DNA of 64,000 nt from Streptomyces resistomycificus (GTDB lineage: Bacteria; Actinomycetota; Actinomycetes; Streptomycetales; Streptomycetaceae): assembly GCF_001514265.1 (NCBI RefSeq), contig NZ_KQ948990.1, positions 258,320 through 322,319 of the forward strand. The letters run 5' to 3'. Each line of letters starts with the position of its first letter. Position 1 is the stretch's first letter. Positions 39,371-49,739 of the stretch are shown in pieces. The notes under the pieces were generated by a model. That model made no database searches and was not told the origin of the DNA. It worked only from the letters and a program-made list of their open reading frames with translations. A program made the translations under genes and the position numbers.

Positions 39371-42118
39371 GTGGCTTCCGGATCCGATCGCAATCCGATC
39401 ATCATTGGCGGCCTTCCGAGTCAGGTTCCTGACTTCGACCCCGAGGAGACTCAGGAGTGGCTCGACTCCCTTGACGCCGCGGTCGACGAACGCGGCCGGG
39501 AGCGGGCCCGCTACCTCATGCTCCGCCTCATCGAGCGCGCCCGCGAGCGGCGCGTGGCCGTGCCCGAGATGCGCAGCACGGACTACGTCAACACGATCCC
39601 GACCAGGGCCGAGCCGTTCTTCCCCGGCAACGAGGAGATCGAGCGCAAGATCCTCAACGCGACCCGCTGGAACGCGGCCGTGATGGTCTCGCGCGCCCAG
39701 CGGCCCGGCATCGGCGTCGGCGGCCACATCGCCACCTTCGCCTCCTCGGCCTCGCTCTACGACGTGGGCTTCAACCACTTCTTCCGCGGCAAGGACGAGG
39801 GCGACGGCGGCGACCAGGTCTTCTTCCAGGGCCACGCCTCCCCGGGCATCTACGCCCGTGCGTTCCTGCTGGACCGCCTCAGCGAGCAGAACCTGGACGC
39901 GTTCCGCCAGGAGAAGTCGAAGGCCCCGCACGGCCTGTCCAGCTACCCGCACCCGCGGCTGATGCCCGACTTCTGGGAGTTCCCGACCGTGTCGATGGGC
40001 CTCGGCCCGATCGGCGCGATCTACCAGGCCCGGATGAACCGCTACCTGCACGCGCGCGGGATCGCGGACACCTCGAAGTCCCAGGTGTGGGCGTTCCTCG
40101 GGGACGGCGAGATGGACGAGCCCGAGTCGCTCGGCCAGCTGTCCATCGCCGCCCGTGAGGGTCTGGACAACCTCACCTTCGTCGTCAACTGCAACCTGCA
40201 GCGGCTCGACGGTCCGGTGCGCGGCAACGGCAAGATCATCCAGGAGCTGGAGTCGATCTTCCGGGGCGCCGGCTGGAACGTCATCAAGCTGGTGTGGGAC
40301 CGCTCCTGGGACCCGCTGCTGGCGCAGGACCGCGACGGTCTCCTGGTCAACCGGATGAACACCACTCCCGACGGCCAGTTCCAGACGTACGCCACCGAGA
40401 CCGGCGCGTACATCCGCGACCACTTCTTCGGCGACGACCAGCGGCTGCGGGCGATGGTCGAGGGCATGACCGACGACCAGATCCTGCACCTGGGCCGCGG
40501 CGGTCACGACCACCGGAAGATCTTCGCGGCCTACAAGGCGGCCGTGGAGCACAAGGGCCAGCCGACCGTGATCCTCGCCAAGACGGTCAAGGGCTGGACG
40601 CTGGGCCCGAACTTCGAGGGCCGCAACGCCACGCACCAGATGAAGAAGCTGACGGTCGCCGACCTCAAGGGCTTCCGTGACCGGCTGCACCTTCCGATCT
40701 CCGACAAGGAGCTGGAGTCGGGCGTGCCGCCCTACTTCCACCCGGGCCGGGACTCGGAGGAGATCCAGTACATGCACGACCGCCGCAACTCGCTCGGCGG
40801 TTACGTCCCGACGCGTGTGGTGCGCTCCAAGCCGCTCGCGCTGCCCGAGGACAAGACGTACGCGACCGTGAAGAAGGGGTCGGGTCAGCAGTCCATCGCG
40901 ACGACCATGGCCTTCGTCCGGCTCCTCAAGGACCTCATGCGGGACAAGGAGATCGGCAAGCGGTTCGTGCTGATCGCGCCGGACGAGTACCGCACGTTCG
41001 GCATGGACTCCTTCTTCCCGAGTGCGAAGATCTACAACCCGCTCGGCCAGCAGTACGAGGCCGTGGACCGGGACCTGCTGCTCGCGTACAAGGAGTCGCC
41101 GACCGGGCAGATGCTGCACGACGGCATCTCCGAGGCGGGCTGCACGGCCTCGCTGATCGCCGCGGGTTCGTCCTACGCCACGCACGGCGAACCGCTCATC
41201 CCGGTGTACGTCTTCTACTCGATGTTCGGTTTCCAGCGCACCGGCGACCAGTTCTGGCAGATGGCCGACCAGCTGGCGCGTGGTTTCGTCCTGGGGGCGA
41301 CCGCGGGCCGTACGACGCTGACCGGCGAGGGCCTCCAGCACGCGGACGGCCACTCGCAGCTGCTCGCCTCCACCAACCCGGGCTGTGTGGCGTACGACCC
41401 GGCGTTCGGCTTCGAGATCGCGCACATCGTGCAGGACGGTCTGCGCCGGATGTACGGCACCTCGGAGGAACACCCGCACGGCGAGGACGTCTTCTACTAC
41501 CTCACCGTCTACAACGAGCCGATCCAGCACCCGGCCGAGCCGGAGAACGTCGACGTCGAGGGCATCCTGAAGGGTGTCTACCGCTTCAGCGAAGCCACCT
41601 CCGGGTCCGTGCCGGCGCAGATCATCGCGTCCGGTGTGGCCGTGCCGTGGGCGGTCGAGGCACAGCGGATCCTCGCCGAGGAGTGGAACGTCAAGGCCGA
41701 CGTCTGGTCGGCGACCTCCTGGAACGAGCTGCGGCGCGAGGCCGTGGAGGTGGAGGAGCACAACCTGCTGCACCCCGAGGAGGAGCAGCGGGTGCCGTAC
41801 GTGACGCGGAAGCTGGCCGGTGCCGAGGGGCCGTTCGTGGCCGTGTCCGACTGGATGCGGTCGGTGCCGGACCAGATCGCGCGGTGGGTGCCGGGGACGT
41901 ACCAGTCGCTGGGCGCCGACGGCTTCGGCTTCGCCGACACCCGCGGGGCGGCCCGCCGGCACTTCCACATCGACGCGCAGTCGATCGTGGTGGGCGTGCT
42001 GACCGAGCTGGCCAGGGAGGGCAAGGTCGACAGGTCGGTGCTCAAGCAGGCGATCGACCGGTACCAGCTGCTGGACGTCTCGGCGGCCGACCCGGGGGCC
42101 GCGGGCGGCGACGCGTAA
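39371..42118 (+). CDS. aceE: Pyruvate dehydrogenase E1 component (homodimeric)
   Basis: The 915-residue enzyme decarboxylates pyruvate with thiamine diphosphate and passes the acetyl group to the E2 lipoyl domain. The ThDP motif [20 protein letters not shown] ends in NCN, and [20 protein letters not shown] and [20 protein letters not shown] match AceE. Length fits the roughly 890-residue family. GTG 39371 follows AAGGAAC. A 954-residue antisense frame exists but is not a gene. Confidence 0.97.
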   Translation: MASGSDRNPIIIGGLPSQVPDFDPEETQEWLDSLDAAVDERGRERARYLMLRLIERARERRVAVPEMRSTDYVNTIPTRAEPFFPGNEEIERKILNATRWNAAVMVSRAQRPGIGVGGHIATFASSASLYDVGFNHFFRGKDEGDGGDQVFFQGHASPGIYARAFLLDRLSEQNLDAFRQEKSKAPHGLSSYPHPRLMPDFWEFPTVSMGLGPIGAIYQARMNRYLHARGIADTSKSQVWAFLGDGEMDEPESLGQLSIAAREGLDNLTFVVNCNLQRLDGPVRGNGKIIQELESIFRGAGWNVIKLVWDRSWDPLLAQDRDGLLVNRMNTTPDGQFQTYATETGAYIRDHFFGDDQRLRAMVEGMTDDQILHLGRGGHDHRKIFAAYKAAVEHKGQPTVILAKTVKGWTLGPNFEGRNATHQMKKLTVADLKGFRDRLHLPISDKELESGVPPYFHPGRDSEEIQYMHDRRNSLGGYVPTRVVRSKPLALPEDKTYATVKKGSGQQSIATTMAFVRLLKDLMRDKEIGKRFVLIAPDEYRTFGMDSFFPSAKIYNPLGQQYEAVDRDLLLAYKESPTGQMLHDGISEAGCTASLIAAGSSYATHGEPLIPVYVFYSMFGFQRTGDQFWQMADQLARGFVLGATAGRTTLTGEGLQHADGHSQLLASTNPGCVAYDPAFGFEIAHIVQDGLRRMYGTSEEHPHGEDVFYYLTVYNEPIQHPAEPENVDVEGILKGVYRFSEATSGSVPAQIIASGVAVPWAVEAQRILAEEWNVKADVWSATSWNELRREAVEVEEHNLLHPEEEQRVPYVTRKLAGAEGPFVAVSDWMRSVPDQIARWVPGTYQSLGADGFGFADTRGAARRHFHIDAQSIVVGVLTELAREGKVDRSVLKQAIDRYQLLDVSAADPGAAGGDA

Positions 42119-42144
42119 ACCCGTCCGCTGCGGCGGTCACGACG

Positions 42145-42179
42145 GAAGGGCGGTGGAGCCTCGGGCCCCACCGCCCTTC
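42145..42179 (+). terminator. Intrinsic terminator after aceE
   Basis: A perfect 12-bp stem (42145-42156 with 42168-42179) with an 11-base loop, followed by weakly T-containing sequence (TTCACCGCTTCTTT). Confidence 0.8.
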
Positions 42180-42201
42180 ACCGCTTCTTTACGATGCGCT
42201 C

Positions 42202-42939
42202 ATGAAGGAACAAACGGCGCAGGTACGGTGGGAACGTCGGGCCCAACGGCCCCTGCTGGCGCTCGCGGTGCTGTTCGCCGTCGCCTACGCCGTGCCCATC
42301 GTGGTCAGTCCGGCGAGCCGGTCGCTGACGAACGCGTGCACGGCGGTGGAGTGGCTGGTGTGGGGGGCGTTCGCCGCCGACTACCTGGTGCGGCTGGTCC
42401 TCACGGAGGACCGCGTTCGGTTCGTACGGACCCACTGGCTGGACCTGTGCGCGGTGGCGCTGCCGCTGCTCCAGCCGCTGCGGCTGCTGCGGCTGGTGTC
42501 GACGCTGCTGCTGGTGCAGCGGCGGGCCCGGATGGCCTCGCAGATCCGGCTGACCACGTATGTCGCGGGGGCGGTGGTCGGGCTGCTGATGTTCGGGTCG
42601 CTGGCCGTGCTGTCGGTGGAGCGGGAGTCGGCGGACGGGAACATCAGGACGCTGGGTGACGCGGTGTGGTGGTCGTTCACGACGATGACGACCGTGGGGT
42701 ACGGGGATCACGCGCCGACCACCGGGCTGGGGCGGGTGATCGCGGTGGGGCTGATGCTGTCCGGGATCGCGCTGCTCGGTGTGGTGACCGCGAACATCGC
42801 CGCGTGGTTCATCGCCCGGTTCGAGAAGGACGACGTGGAGGAGCGGCGGCAGACGGAGGCGATCCTGCTGCTGACCGACGAGGTGCGGGCGTTGCGGGCG
42901 GAGGTCGCGGCACTGCAGGAGACGTCCGTGCAGAGGTGA
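42202..42939 (+). CDS. Voltage-gated-type potassium channel
   Basis: The 245-residue protein has the KvAP-like plan: four membrane segments with an Arg-bearing S4 (LRLLRLVSTLLLVQRRARMA, about 93-112), then the pore loop with selectivity filter TVGYGD (164-169) and S6, and a C-terminal coiled coil. ATG 42202 has no strong ribosome site. Confidence 0.9.
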   Translation: MKEQTAQVRWERRAQRPLLALAVLFAVAYAVPIVVSPASRSLTNACTAVEWLVWGAFAADYLVRLVLTEDRVRFVRTHWLDLCAVALPLLQPLRLLRLVSTLLLVQRRARMASQIRLTTYVAGAVVGLLMFGSLAVLSVERESADGNIRTLGDAVWWSFTTMTTVGYGDHAPTTGLGRVIAVGLMLSGIALLGVVTANIAAWFIARFEKDDVEERRQTEAILLLTDEVRALRAEVAALQETSVQR

Positions 42940-43005
42940 GCAGAGGTGAGGGGCGTGGCCCCGCCCGGACAGGGGTGTGGTCCCGCGGGTTCCGCCCGGA
43001 CAGGG

Positions 43006-43036
43006 GCGGGCCCCCGGTCGCCCACCGGGGGCCCGC
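43006..43036. terminator. Bidirectional terminator
   Basis: A 13-bp perfect GC stem (43006-43018 with 43024-43036) between converging genes. A tandem CCGCCCGGACAGGGG repeat (42961 and 42992) lies just left. Confidence 0.8.
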
Positions 43037-43053
43037 TCCTCATGCGCCCCGGG

Positions 43054-43365
43054 TCAGAACATTCCGCTGCCCGGGGTGGCCGCTCCGGCGAGCCAGATGA
43101 CCGCGAGGAGCGTGTCGATGGCGCCCAGTACGAGGGCGACCAGGGCCGGGACGGGTCGGGTGCCCGCCCAGCTGCGGCCCATGGCGAGCCAGCCGCAGAC
43201 GATCGCTACGGGGCCGAGGATGATCCCCAGCACAAAGAATCCGGCGATCGCGCAGATGACTCCGATGATTCCGAGCGTCGCGCGATCCGGCCCGCTCCGT
43301 GACCCCGTCCGGCTACGTGAGCGGGGGTACCTGCGCGTTCCCTGTCCGAAGCCCGCCATCATCAA
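43054..43365 (-). CDS. DUF4190 small membrane protein, 103 aa
   Basis: After a basic, Ser/Arg-rich N-terminus, two membrane helices (ATLGIIGVICAIAGFFVLGI, ILGPVAIVCGWLAMG; then PALVALVLGAIDTLLAVIWL) match DUF4190. Three ATG codons in a row start the frame. Function unknown. Confidence 0.8.
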   Translation of the reverse strand: MMMAGFGQGTRRYPRSRSRTGSRSGPDRATLGIIGVICAIAGFFVLGIILGPVAIVCGWLAMGRSWAGTRPVPALVALVLGAIDTLLAVIWLAGAATPGSGMF

Positions 43366-43671
43366 CTCCCAGAACCCCTCGGTTAGTTCGGGTGTGTTCT
43401 CGGGTTCACTGTGCGGGTACCCCGGGCGCGTCAGGTAATCCTCCGGGTTTTTACCAACTCACTTTCCGGCCTTGCGGCGCGCCGCCCCCCTCCGGCAGCG
43501 CGCCGCAGCACCGGTCGCCCTCCTTTGTCGTACGAACTCCCCGAACTTGCCCGGGGAACATGCCGTACCGGAGGACTTGACCCACTGTGACGTGCGGCGC
43601 GTACCGGGTGCGAGGAATCTTTAGCTTTGTCACCCTGATAGGGGAACTGAGCCTGTTTCTCGCGGGGTTCG
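43366..43671. other. Intergenic region between two minus-strand genes
   Basis: No gene was recognised in these 306 bases. A 9-bp stem GCGGCGCGC with its complement (43474-43506) may be a weak terminator for the MFS gene transcript read from the right. It should also contain the promoter of the DUF4190 gene. Confidence 0.5.
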
Positions 43672-45291
43672 TCAGATGTGCCCGACGCCCGCGCCCGCCT
43701 CCGCGTTCGCGCCGCGCTTGGTGAGCAGCGCGACCAGGACGGCGAAGGCGGCGACCCCGGCGGCGACCAGGGACGCCAGGCTCATGCCGGAGATGAAGGT
43801 GTCGTGCGCGACGTCGGCGATCTTCGCGGCGACGGCGTCCGGGGTGCCCGGGGCCACCGGCGGCATGCCGACCTGGACCGCTTCCGAGGCCTGGTCCAGC
43901 TGGGGCTGCGTGAGCTGCGGGAGCCCGGCGTCCTTCCAGTTGCCGGCGAGGTCGCTGTCGACCTTGGAGGCCATCACGGCACCGAGGACGGCCGTGCCGA
44001 GGCTGCCGCCGATCTGCATCGCGGCCTGCTGGAGTCCGCCGGCTACGCCGGAGAGCTCCATCGGGGCATTGCCGACGATGACCTCGGTGGCGCCGACCAT
44101 GACGGGGGCGAGGCCGAGGCCCAGCAGGGCGAACCAGAGGGACATGACGGCGCTGCCGGTGTCCGTCTCCAGCGTCGACATGCCGTACATGGCGATCGCG
44201 GTCGCCGCCATGCCGCCGGCCAGCGGGACGCGCGGGCCCAGCTTGGTGATCATCGCGCCCGCGAGCGGGGAGCCGACGATCATCATGCCGGTGAGCGGCA
44301 GCAGGTGCAGACCGGCGTCGATCGGGCTCATGCCGTGCACGTTCTGCAGGTAGAAGGTGACGAAGAACAGGCCGCCCATGAAGGCGATGGCCATCAGGAC
44401 CATCAGGACGACGCCCGCCGACAGCGGTACCGAGCGGAAGAGCGCCAGCGGGATCAGCGGCTCCGTGACCTTCGTCTCCCAGAAGGCGAAGAGCGCGAAG
44501 AGCGCGACGGACACGGCGAGGAACGTCCACGTGGTGCCGGCGCCCCAGCCCCACTCCGGGGCCTTGATGAGCGCCCACACCAGGCAGAACATCGCGGCCG
44601 ACAGCAGGGCGATGCCCAGGAGGTCGAAGGAGCGCGGGGCGTTCTCCGCACGGTGGTCGAGCAGGATCACCGCGCCGAGGACGACGGCGAGGATGCCGAC
44701 CGGCACGTTGATGAAGAACACCGACTGCCAGTTGACGTGCTCGACGAGCACGCCGCCGAGGATCGGGCCGCCCGCGGTGGAGGCGCCGATGACCATGCCC
44801 CAGATGCCGATGGCCATGTTGAGCTTCTCGGCCGGGAAGGTCGCGCGCAGCAGGCCCAGCGCGGCCGGCATGAGGAGCGCGCCGAACAGGCCCTGCAGGA
44901 CGCGGAAGGTGACGACGAACGCGATGCTGTCGGACAGGCCGATCGCGCCCGAGGCGGCGGCGAAGCCGACGACACCGATCAGGAAGGTCTGCCGGTGGCC
45001 GAAGCGGTCACCGAGCTTGCCCGCGGTGATCAGGGAGACCGCGAGGGCGAGGAAGTAGCCGTTGGTGATCCACTGGACGTCGGCGAAGCTCGCCTTCAGG
45101 TCCTGCTGGATGGCCGGGTTGGCGATCGCCACGATGGTGCCGTCGAGGGCCACCATCATGACCCCGACCGCGACGGTTATGAGCGTGAACCAGGGGTGGC
45201 CGCGCAGCCCGCCGGCGGGCGGCTGGTCCGACGGGGTGGAAGGTGCTTCGTCCCCCGGCCCCGTCTTGTCGATGGTGGTCTGACTAGTCAT
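43672..45291 (-). CDS. MFS drug-efflux transporter, DHA2 (14-TM) family
   Basis: The 539-residue protein has about 14 membrane segments, motif A GKLGDRFGHRQ, motif C-type GASTAGGPILGGVL, and ANPAIQQDLKASFADVQWIT, typical of EmrB/QacA pumps that exchange drugs for protons. A divergent TetR gene starts 67 bases away, so expression is probably drug-inducible. Substrate unknown. Confidence 0.92.
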   Translation of the reverse strand: MTSQTTIDKTGPGDEAPSTPSDQPPAGGLRGHPWFTLITVAVGVMMVALDGTIVAIANPAIQQDLKASFADVQWITNGYFLALAVSLITAGKLGDRFGHRQTFLIGVVGFAAASGAIGLSDSIAFVVTFRVLQGLFGALLMPAALGLLRATFPAEKLNMAIGIWGMVIGASTAGGPILGGVLVEHVNWQSVFFINVPVGILAVVLGAVILLDHRAENAPRSFDLLGIALLSAAMFCLVWALIKAPEWGWGAGTTWTFLAVSVALFALFAFWETKVTEPLIPLALFRSVPLSAGVVLMVLMAIAFMGGLFFVTFYLQNVHGMSPIDAGLHLLPLTGMMIVGSPLAGAMITKLGPRVPLAGGMAATAIAMYGMSTLETDTGSAVMSLWFALLGLGLAPVMVGATEVIVGNAPMELSGVAGGLQQAAMQIGGSLGTAVLGAVMASKVDSDLAGNWKDAGLPQLTQPQLDQASEAVQVGMPPVAPGTPDAVAAKIADVAHDTFISGMSLASLVAAGVAAFAVLVALLTKRGANAEAGAGVGHI

Positions 45292-45305
45292 GCGTTCGAG
45301 GCTAA

Positions 45306-45350
45306 TGACAGCCACTGACAATTGACAAACCAATTCACAAGTCAGTAACT
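45306..45350. promoter_or_regulatory. Divergent promoter with likely TetR operator
   Basis: The intergenic stretch contains the inverted pair ACTGAC (45314-45319) and GTCAGT (45341-45346), and between them the direct repeats AATTGACAA and AATTCACAA. It is AT-rich compared with its surroundings and serves both the MFS and TetR genes. Confidence 0.5.
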
Positions 45351-45357
45351 GACGCAT

Positions 45358-45984
45358 ATGGAAACACTGCGCGAACGCAAGAAACAGCGCACCCGCGACG
45401 CGCTGACGCGGGCCGCCCTCGAACTGTTCACCAGCCGGGGGTACGAGCAGACGACGGTCGACGACATCGCCGAGGCCGTCGACGTCTCGCAGCGCACCTT
45501 CTTCCGCTACTTCGCCAACAAGGAGGAGGCCGCGCTCGCCGTCGAGGAGCTCACGGTGGGGCGTTTCATCGAGTCGGTGCGCGAGCGGCCGGCGCACGAG
45601 GCGCCCATGGAGGCCCTGCGGCAGGCCGTCCTGGAGGGCTGGGACACGCTCAACGACGTCGTCGAGTCCGTCGTACCGGTGGAGCTGTATCTGCGCATGT
45701 ACCGGGTGATCGAGTCGACACCCGTCCTGCTCGCCGCCCATCTGCGCCGTTCGGCGGAGACGGAGGAGGCGATCGCCCGGGTGCTCGCCGAGCGTGAGGG
45801 GCTCGACGTGGAGACCGATCCGCGGCCCCGGCTGACGGTGGCCGTCTTCAGCGGGGTGATGCGGGTGACGGAGCGTCAGTGGAGTGTCGGCGAGGACTTC
45901 AGCCTGGACGCGATCCGCGCCCTGACGGTCGCGTACCTCGAACAGGTGGGACCCGCGCTGACGGGTGACTGGCGAACGGCCTGA
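45358..45984 (+). CDS. TetR family regulator
   Basis: The N-terminal HTH (RTRDALTRAALELFTSRGYE, then VDDIAEAVDVSQRTFFRYFA, about 11-55) is standard TetR; the remaining helices form the ligand pocket. It is 208 residues, divergent from the MFS gene, and most likely represses it until the pump substrate binds. Confidence 0.92.
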   Translation: METLRERKKQRTRDALTRAALELFTSRGYEQTTVDDIAEAVDVSQRTFFRYFANKEEAALAVEELTVGRFIESVRERPAHEAPMEALRQAVLEGWDTLNDVVESVVPVELYLRMYRVIESTPVLLAAHLRRSAETEEAIARVLAEREGLDVETDPRPRLTVAVFSGVMRVTERQWSVGEDFSLDAIRALTVAYLEQVGPALTGDWRTA

Positions 45985-46084
45985 AGGCGCCCGCACTATG
46001 CACAGAAGGCCCCCGTTTGTCCAAACGTGATTCACGCCACTTGGTTAACGCGAGACCCTCTCGTTCTCCTAGTGTGTCCTTTCA

Positions 46085-47305
46085 GTGACTTCCTTCGACA
46101 CCTCCCCGCAACTGAACGTCTGGCGCGCACTGCTCGCGCTGGCCGTCGTGTTCGTGATGCTGGCGACCACCGGCTGGACCGCACTGCGCAGCCAGCGGAG
46201 CGCCCCCGCGCTCGAGGCCTCACTCTCGGACTGGGAGCACGGCCGCATCGCCGGGCACCGGCTTCCGGACCCGCAGGACACCGCCCCCCACCACCTCGCC
46301 CGCTTCTTCACCTCGCTCACCGCCCAGCAGCGCGCGAGCCTCGCCCGCCGCTACCCGCTCGCCGTCGGCAACATGAACGGCGCGCCCGTCGAGCTGCGTT
46401 ACCGGGCCAACCGGATCGCCCTCGGGCAGGCCCGCAAGGTCGAGCTGAAGCGCATGCGGGACACCGGGCTCACCCCCGACGGCCGCCGGCAGGCGGGCCA
46501 ACGCATGCACCGCTACGAGTCGCTGATGAGTGACGGCCGCCACATACTCGCCTTCGACCCCGACGGCTCGGGCCGGGTCGCCGAGGTCTTCGGCAGCCTG
46601 CGGAAGGCGGAGCGCGTCTCGGTCGTGGTGCCCGGCGTGGACACCGACCTGCTCACCTTCCAGCGCACGAACCGCAGATACTCGGCGCCGGTCGGCATGG
46701 CCAAGGCCCTGTACCGGGCGGAGCGCGCCGCTAGCCCGTCGACGCGTACGGCCGTCATCGCCTGGGCCGACTACACCGCGCCCAGCGGTCTCGGCATCGA
46801 CTCGGCCACCGCGATGCGCGCGGCGGACGGCGCGATCCGGCTGAACGCGCTGGTGAAGGCCCTGCCCGGCAGCACGCCGGTCTCTCTCTTCTGTCACAGC
46901 TACGGCTCCGTGGTGTGCGGCCTCGCCGCGCGCACGCTGCCGGACCGGGTGGCCGACATCGCGGTGGCCGGCAGCCCCGGCATGCGTGTGACGAACGCCT
47001 CCCAGCTGCACACCTCCGCGCAGGTGTGGGCGATGCGGGACGCCGACGACTGGATCCAGGACGTGCCGTACCTGGAGGTCGGAGGGTTCGGCCACGGGGC
47101 GGACCCGATGTCCGCCGCGTTCGGCGCGCGGGTGCTGTCGGCGCGGGGCGCGGACGGACACAGCGGCTATTTCGAACCGGGTACGGAGAGCCTGCTGAAC
47201 TTCGCGGAGATCGGCATTGGCGCATACCGCTCGGTGCAGTGCGCGGGCGATGTCGAGGCGTGCCGGACGGGTTTGTCCGGGACGGCGTCGGCCGGACGCG
47301 CGTAG
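46085..47305 (+). CDS. Alpha/beta hydrolase, DUF1023 family, membrane-anchored
   Basis: An N-terminal membrane segment (RALLALAVVFVMLATTGWTA, about 14-34) is followed by an extracytoplasmic hydrolase domain. The nucleophile elbow is CHSYGS, Ser near residue 272, with AGSPGMRVTNASQLHTSAQV following. DUF1023 proteins are predicted esterases or lipases of unknown substrate. GTG start. Confidence 0.85.
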   Translation: MTSFDTSPQLNVWRALLALAVVFVMLATTGWTALRSQRSAPALEASLSDWEHGRIAGHRLPDPQDTAPHHLARFFTSLTAQQRASLARRYPLAVGNMNGAPVELRYRANRIALGQARKVELKRMRDTGLTPDGRRQAGQRMHRYESLMSDGRHILAFDPDGSGRVAEVFGSLRKAERVSVVVPGVDTDLLTFQRTNRRYSAPVGMAKALYRAERAASPSTRTAVIAWADYTAPSGLGIDSATAMRAADGAIRLNALVKALPGSTPVSLFCHSYGSVVCGLAARTLPDRVADIAVAGSPGMRVTNASQLHTSAQVWAMRDADDWIQDVPYLEVGGFGHGADPMSAAFGARVLSARGADGHSGYFEPGTESLLNFAEIGIGAYRSVQCAGDVEACRTGLSGTASAGRA

Positions 47306-47371
47306 AGACGGAGGAACCGCGGTTTGCGCGGGGAGGGGACGAAGAAGCTCGTGCCGCATACGATGAGCCGC

Positions 47372-48226
47372 ATGGGTGACGTACTGGCCGGATTTCATGC
47401 CGCCTGGGAGTTCGAGTCCGACTCCGTGCTCATCCGTTACGAACGGGGGATTCGAACACCCAAGCTCTTCCAGGCACTCGGGGAACGGCGTATCCCCCTG
47501 GACGCGCTCGCCGGGGTCACGCTCACACCCGGCAGACGCGGGACGGTGGTTCTGCACGTCGAGCCGCGCCCCGGCGCCGACCCGCTGATGGAGGCGGCCG
47601 CGGGTCAGCTGAAGGACGGCTGCGATCCGTACCGGCTGGTGCTGCCCGCCGACAAGGAGACGCTCGCCGAGTACTACGCCGACGAGCTGCGGGCGCGGCT
47701 GACCGAGGCGGGCAGCCCTCCCGCCGAGCGGTTCCTGGTGCCCGCGCCCGAAGTGCCGCTGCAGTTCAAGGCGTACGACGGGAAGGCCTCCTTCGACGGC
47801 CGGACCGTGCACTTCCGCTGGTTCTGGACCGGGGCGTCGTCGGCGAAGTGGAAGGCGGGCGACCAGAGTTTCCCGGTGTCCGAGCTCAGCGGGGTGGAGT
47901 GGCGGTCGCCGGAGGTCTTCGAGGGCCATCTGCGGCTGGAGCGGCGGGACGCGGGGGCACCGCCCGCGCAGGCCGACCAGGATCCGGCGGCCGTGGTGTT
48001 CGGGCTCGGATACGGGCCGGTGCACGAGTCGTTGCCGTTCGCGGCGGCGGTGCTGGCCGCCGTCCGCGAGCGCGGGCCCGTCGCGGCCGTGACCGCGACG
48101 GCACCCAGACGCGACCCCGCCGACATCGCCGAGCGCATCCGTCACCTCGGGGAACTGCATCAGGCGGGGCTGGTGACGGACGAGGAGTTCTCGGTCAAGA
48201 AGGCCGAGTTGCTCGCGGAGCTGTAG
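47372..48226 (+). CDS. DUF4429 protein with C-terminal SHOCT domain
   Basis: The protein MGDVLAGFHAAWEFESDSVL onward has two DUF4429 modules (about 5-110 and 125-230) and a SHOCT tail (IAERIRHLGELHQAGLVTDE, then EEFSVKKAELLAEL), the usual build in Streptomyces. ATG 47363 nine bases earlier (MSRMGD) is equally possible. It may bind lipid or membrane (PH-like fold); role unknown. Confidence 0.85.
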   Translation: MGDVLAGFHAAWEFESDSVLIRYERGIRTPKLFQALGERRIPLDALAGVTLTPGRRGTVVLHVEPRPGADPLMEAAAGQLKDGCDPYRLVLPADKETLAEYYADELRARLTEAGSPPAERFLVPAPEVPLQFKAYDGKASFDGRTVHFRWFWTGASSAKWKAGDQSFPVSELSGVEWRSPEVFEGHLRLERRDAGAPPAQADQDPAAVVFGLGYGPVHESLPFAAAVLAAVRERGPVAAVTATAPRRDPADIAERIRHLGELHQAGLVTDEEFSVKKAELLAEL

Positions 48227-49243
48227 TCACTCCCGTCCGGCGGAGGTGAACGTCATGTCCGCGTAGCGGTCTCCGGCGACCTTGGCCGCGATGGGCTCCA
48301 GGAGGGACAGCTCGTCCTCGGTCAGCTCGATCCTCGTCGCCGCCGTGTTCTCCTCGACCCGACCCGCCTTGCGGGTGCCCGGGATCGGGACGACCGGCAG
48401 GCCGTGGACCGCCGACTGCTGCTGGACCCAGGCGAGGGCAACCTGCCCGAGCGAGATGCCGTGCGCCTCGGCCACCGTGCGCAGCGGCTCCAGCAGGGCC
48501 ACGTTCGCGGCGGCGTTCTCGCCGGTGAAGCGGGGCTGGTGGCGACGGAAGTCGTCGGGGGTGAGGTCCTTCTCGGCGTTGGCGAAGGAGCCGGTGAGGA
48601 AGCCGCGGCCGAGCGGGGAGTACGGCACCAGGGTGACGCCCAGTTCGCGGGCCGCCGGCACCACGTTCGCCTCGATGTCCCGGCTGAACAGGGACCACTC
48701 CGACTGCACGGCGGCGATCGGGTGGACCGACTGCGCGCTGCGCAGTTCCGCGGCGGTGACCTCGCTCAGGCCCAGTTGCCTGACCTTGCCCTCGCGGACC
48801 AGCTCGGCCATGACGCCGACGCTCTCCTCGATCGGCACGTTCACGTCGCGCCTGTGCATGTAGTAGAGGTCGATCACGTCGACGTCCAGGCGCTTCAGGC
48901 TCGCCTCGACGGCCTGGCGGATGTACGGCGGGTCGTTGCGGATGACGCGCCGGGTCGGGTCGCCCGCGGGGATCGACAGCGCGAACTTGGTGGCGATGAC
49001 CACCTCGTCGCGGTGTGCCTTGAAGAACGGGGCGAGGAACTTCTCGTTCTCCCCCGCGCCGTAGGCGTCGGCCGTGTCGTAGAGGGTGACGCCGAGTTCC
49101 AGGGCCCGCTCCAGGGTCGCCCTGGACTCGTCGGCGTCCGTGGGGCCGTACGCGAAACTCATCCCCATGCAGCCGAGTCCCTGTACGCCGACCTGAGGGC
49201 CGCCGTCGCCGAGCTGGGCCGTGGGTATCGTGCCGTCCGTCAT
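48227..49243 (-). CDS. Aldo/keto reductase
   Basis: The 338-residue NADPH-dependent reductase has the catalytic tetrad landmarks: DTADAYGAGENE (Asp, Tyr), VVIATKF (Lys) and DLYYMHR (His), and PIPGTRKAGRVEENTAA for cofactor phosphate. The ATG shares a base with the MerR stop (TGATG), so both are made from one transcript controlled by that regulator. It may detoxify carbonyls. Confidence 0.92.
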   Translation of the reverse strand: MTDGTIPTAQLGDGGPQVGVQGLGCMGMSFAYGPTDADESRATLERALELGVTLYDTADAYGAGENEKFLAPFFKAHRDEVVIATKFALSIPAGDPTRRVIRNDPPYIRQAVEASLKRLDVDVIDLYYMHRRDVNVPIEESVGVMAELVREGKVRQLGLSEVTAAELRSAQSVHPIAAVQSEWSLFSRDIEANVVPAARELGVTLVPYSPLGRGFLTGSFANAEKDLTPDDFRRHQPRFTGENAAANVALLEPLRTVAEAHGISLGQVALAWVQQQSAVHGLPVVPIPGTRKAGRVEENTAATRIELTEDELSLLEPIAAKVAGDRYADMTFTSAGRE

Positions 49244-49704
49244 CAGGACCTTTCCGACGCCAGGGCACGCCCGGCGTCCGCGTAGAAACCGATCTTCCGG
49301 TCGAGGACCGCGAGCGTGTCCTGAAGTTCCGCGATCCGGGCGAGGACGTCCTCGCGGGTCGCCTTCAGCAGCTCGAAGCGGTCCGTGTAGGTGTGGTCGC
49401 CCTCGCGGACCAGTTCCGCGTACCGCACCATGTCCGCCACCGGCATGCCGGTCAGCCGGAGCTTGCCGACGAGGTCGAGCCAGTCGAGGTCGCGGTTGCT
49501 GTAGCGGCGCTGTCCGGTGTGCGAGCGGTCGATGTGCGGCATCAGGCCGATGCGCTCGTACCAGCGCAGGGTGTGCGCGGTCAGGCCGGTGATCGCGACG
49601 ACCTCGCTGATCGTGTAGCTGTCCTGGCCTTCCGGGCGCCTTCCGGGGTGCGCCGGGGGGACGCAACTGTCGGTCCTGGTACCCGTGGTCTCCATCACCG
49701 TCAT
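49243..49704 (-). CDS. MerR family regulator
   Basis: The 153-residue protein has a MerR winged helix (YTISEVVAITGLTAHTLRWY, then ERIGLMPHIDRSHTGQRRYS, about 30-75) and the dimerisation coiled coil. It lacks a classical metal-binding Cys pair. It is translated with the reductase and most similar in arrangement to AdhR/NmlR regulators that sense aldehydes. Two ATG codons, at 49704 and 49695, are possible starts. Confidence 0.92.
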   Translation of the reverse strand: MTVMETTGTRTDSCVPPAHPGRRPEGQDSYTISEVVAITGLTAHTLRWYERIGLMPHIDRSHTGQRRYSNRDLDWLDLVGKLRLTGMPVADMVRYAELVREGDHTYTDRFELLKATREDVLARIAELQDTLAVLDRKIGFYADAGRALASERS

Positions 49705-49721
49705 GACCACCACGCTATGGC

Positions 49722-49739
49722 CTTGGAGTGCACTCCAAG
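49722..49739 (-). promoter_or_regulatory. MerR-type operator within a 19-bp spacer promoter
   Basis: The 18-bp perfect palindrome CTTGGAGTGCACTCCAAG lies about 18 bases upstream of the regulator start. On the minus strand a -35 TTGCTT and a -10 TAGCGT flank it with a 19-base spacer, the elongated spacing that MerR proteins twist into activity. Confidence 0.8.

Noticed and set aside
39104..41968. A 954-residue open frame on the minus strand opposite aceE
   Set aside because: It mirrors the codons of the clearly real aceE and has low-complexity His/Arg/Val-rich sequence without any domain; a by-product of high GC.
42961..43006. Tandem CCGCCCGGACAGGGG repeat as a mobile remnant
   Set aside because: Only two copies are present, beside a terminator, with no flanking gene; probably simple GC-rich intergenic duplication.
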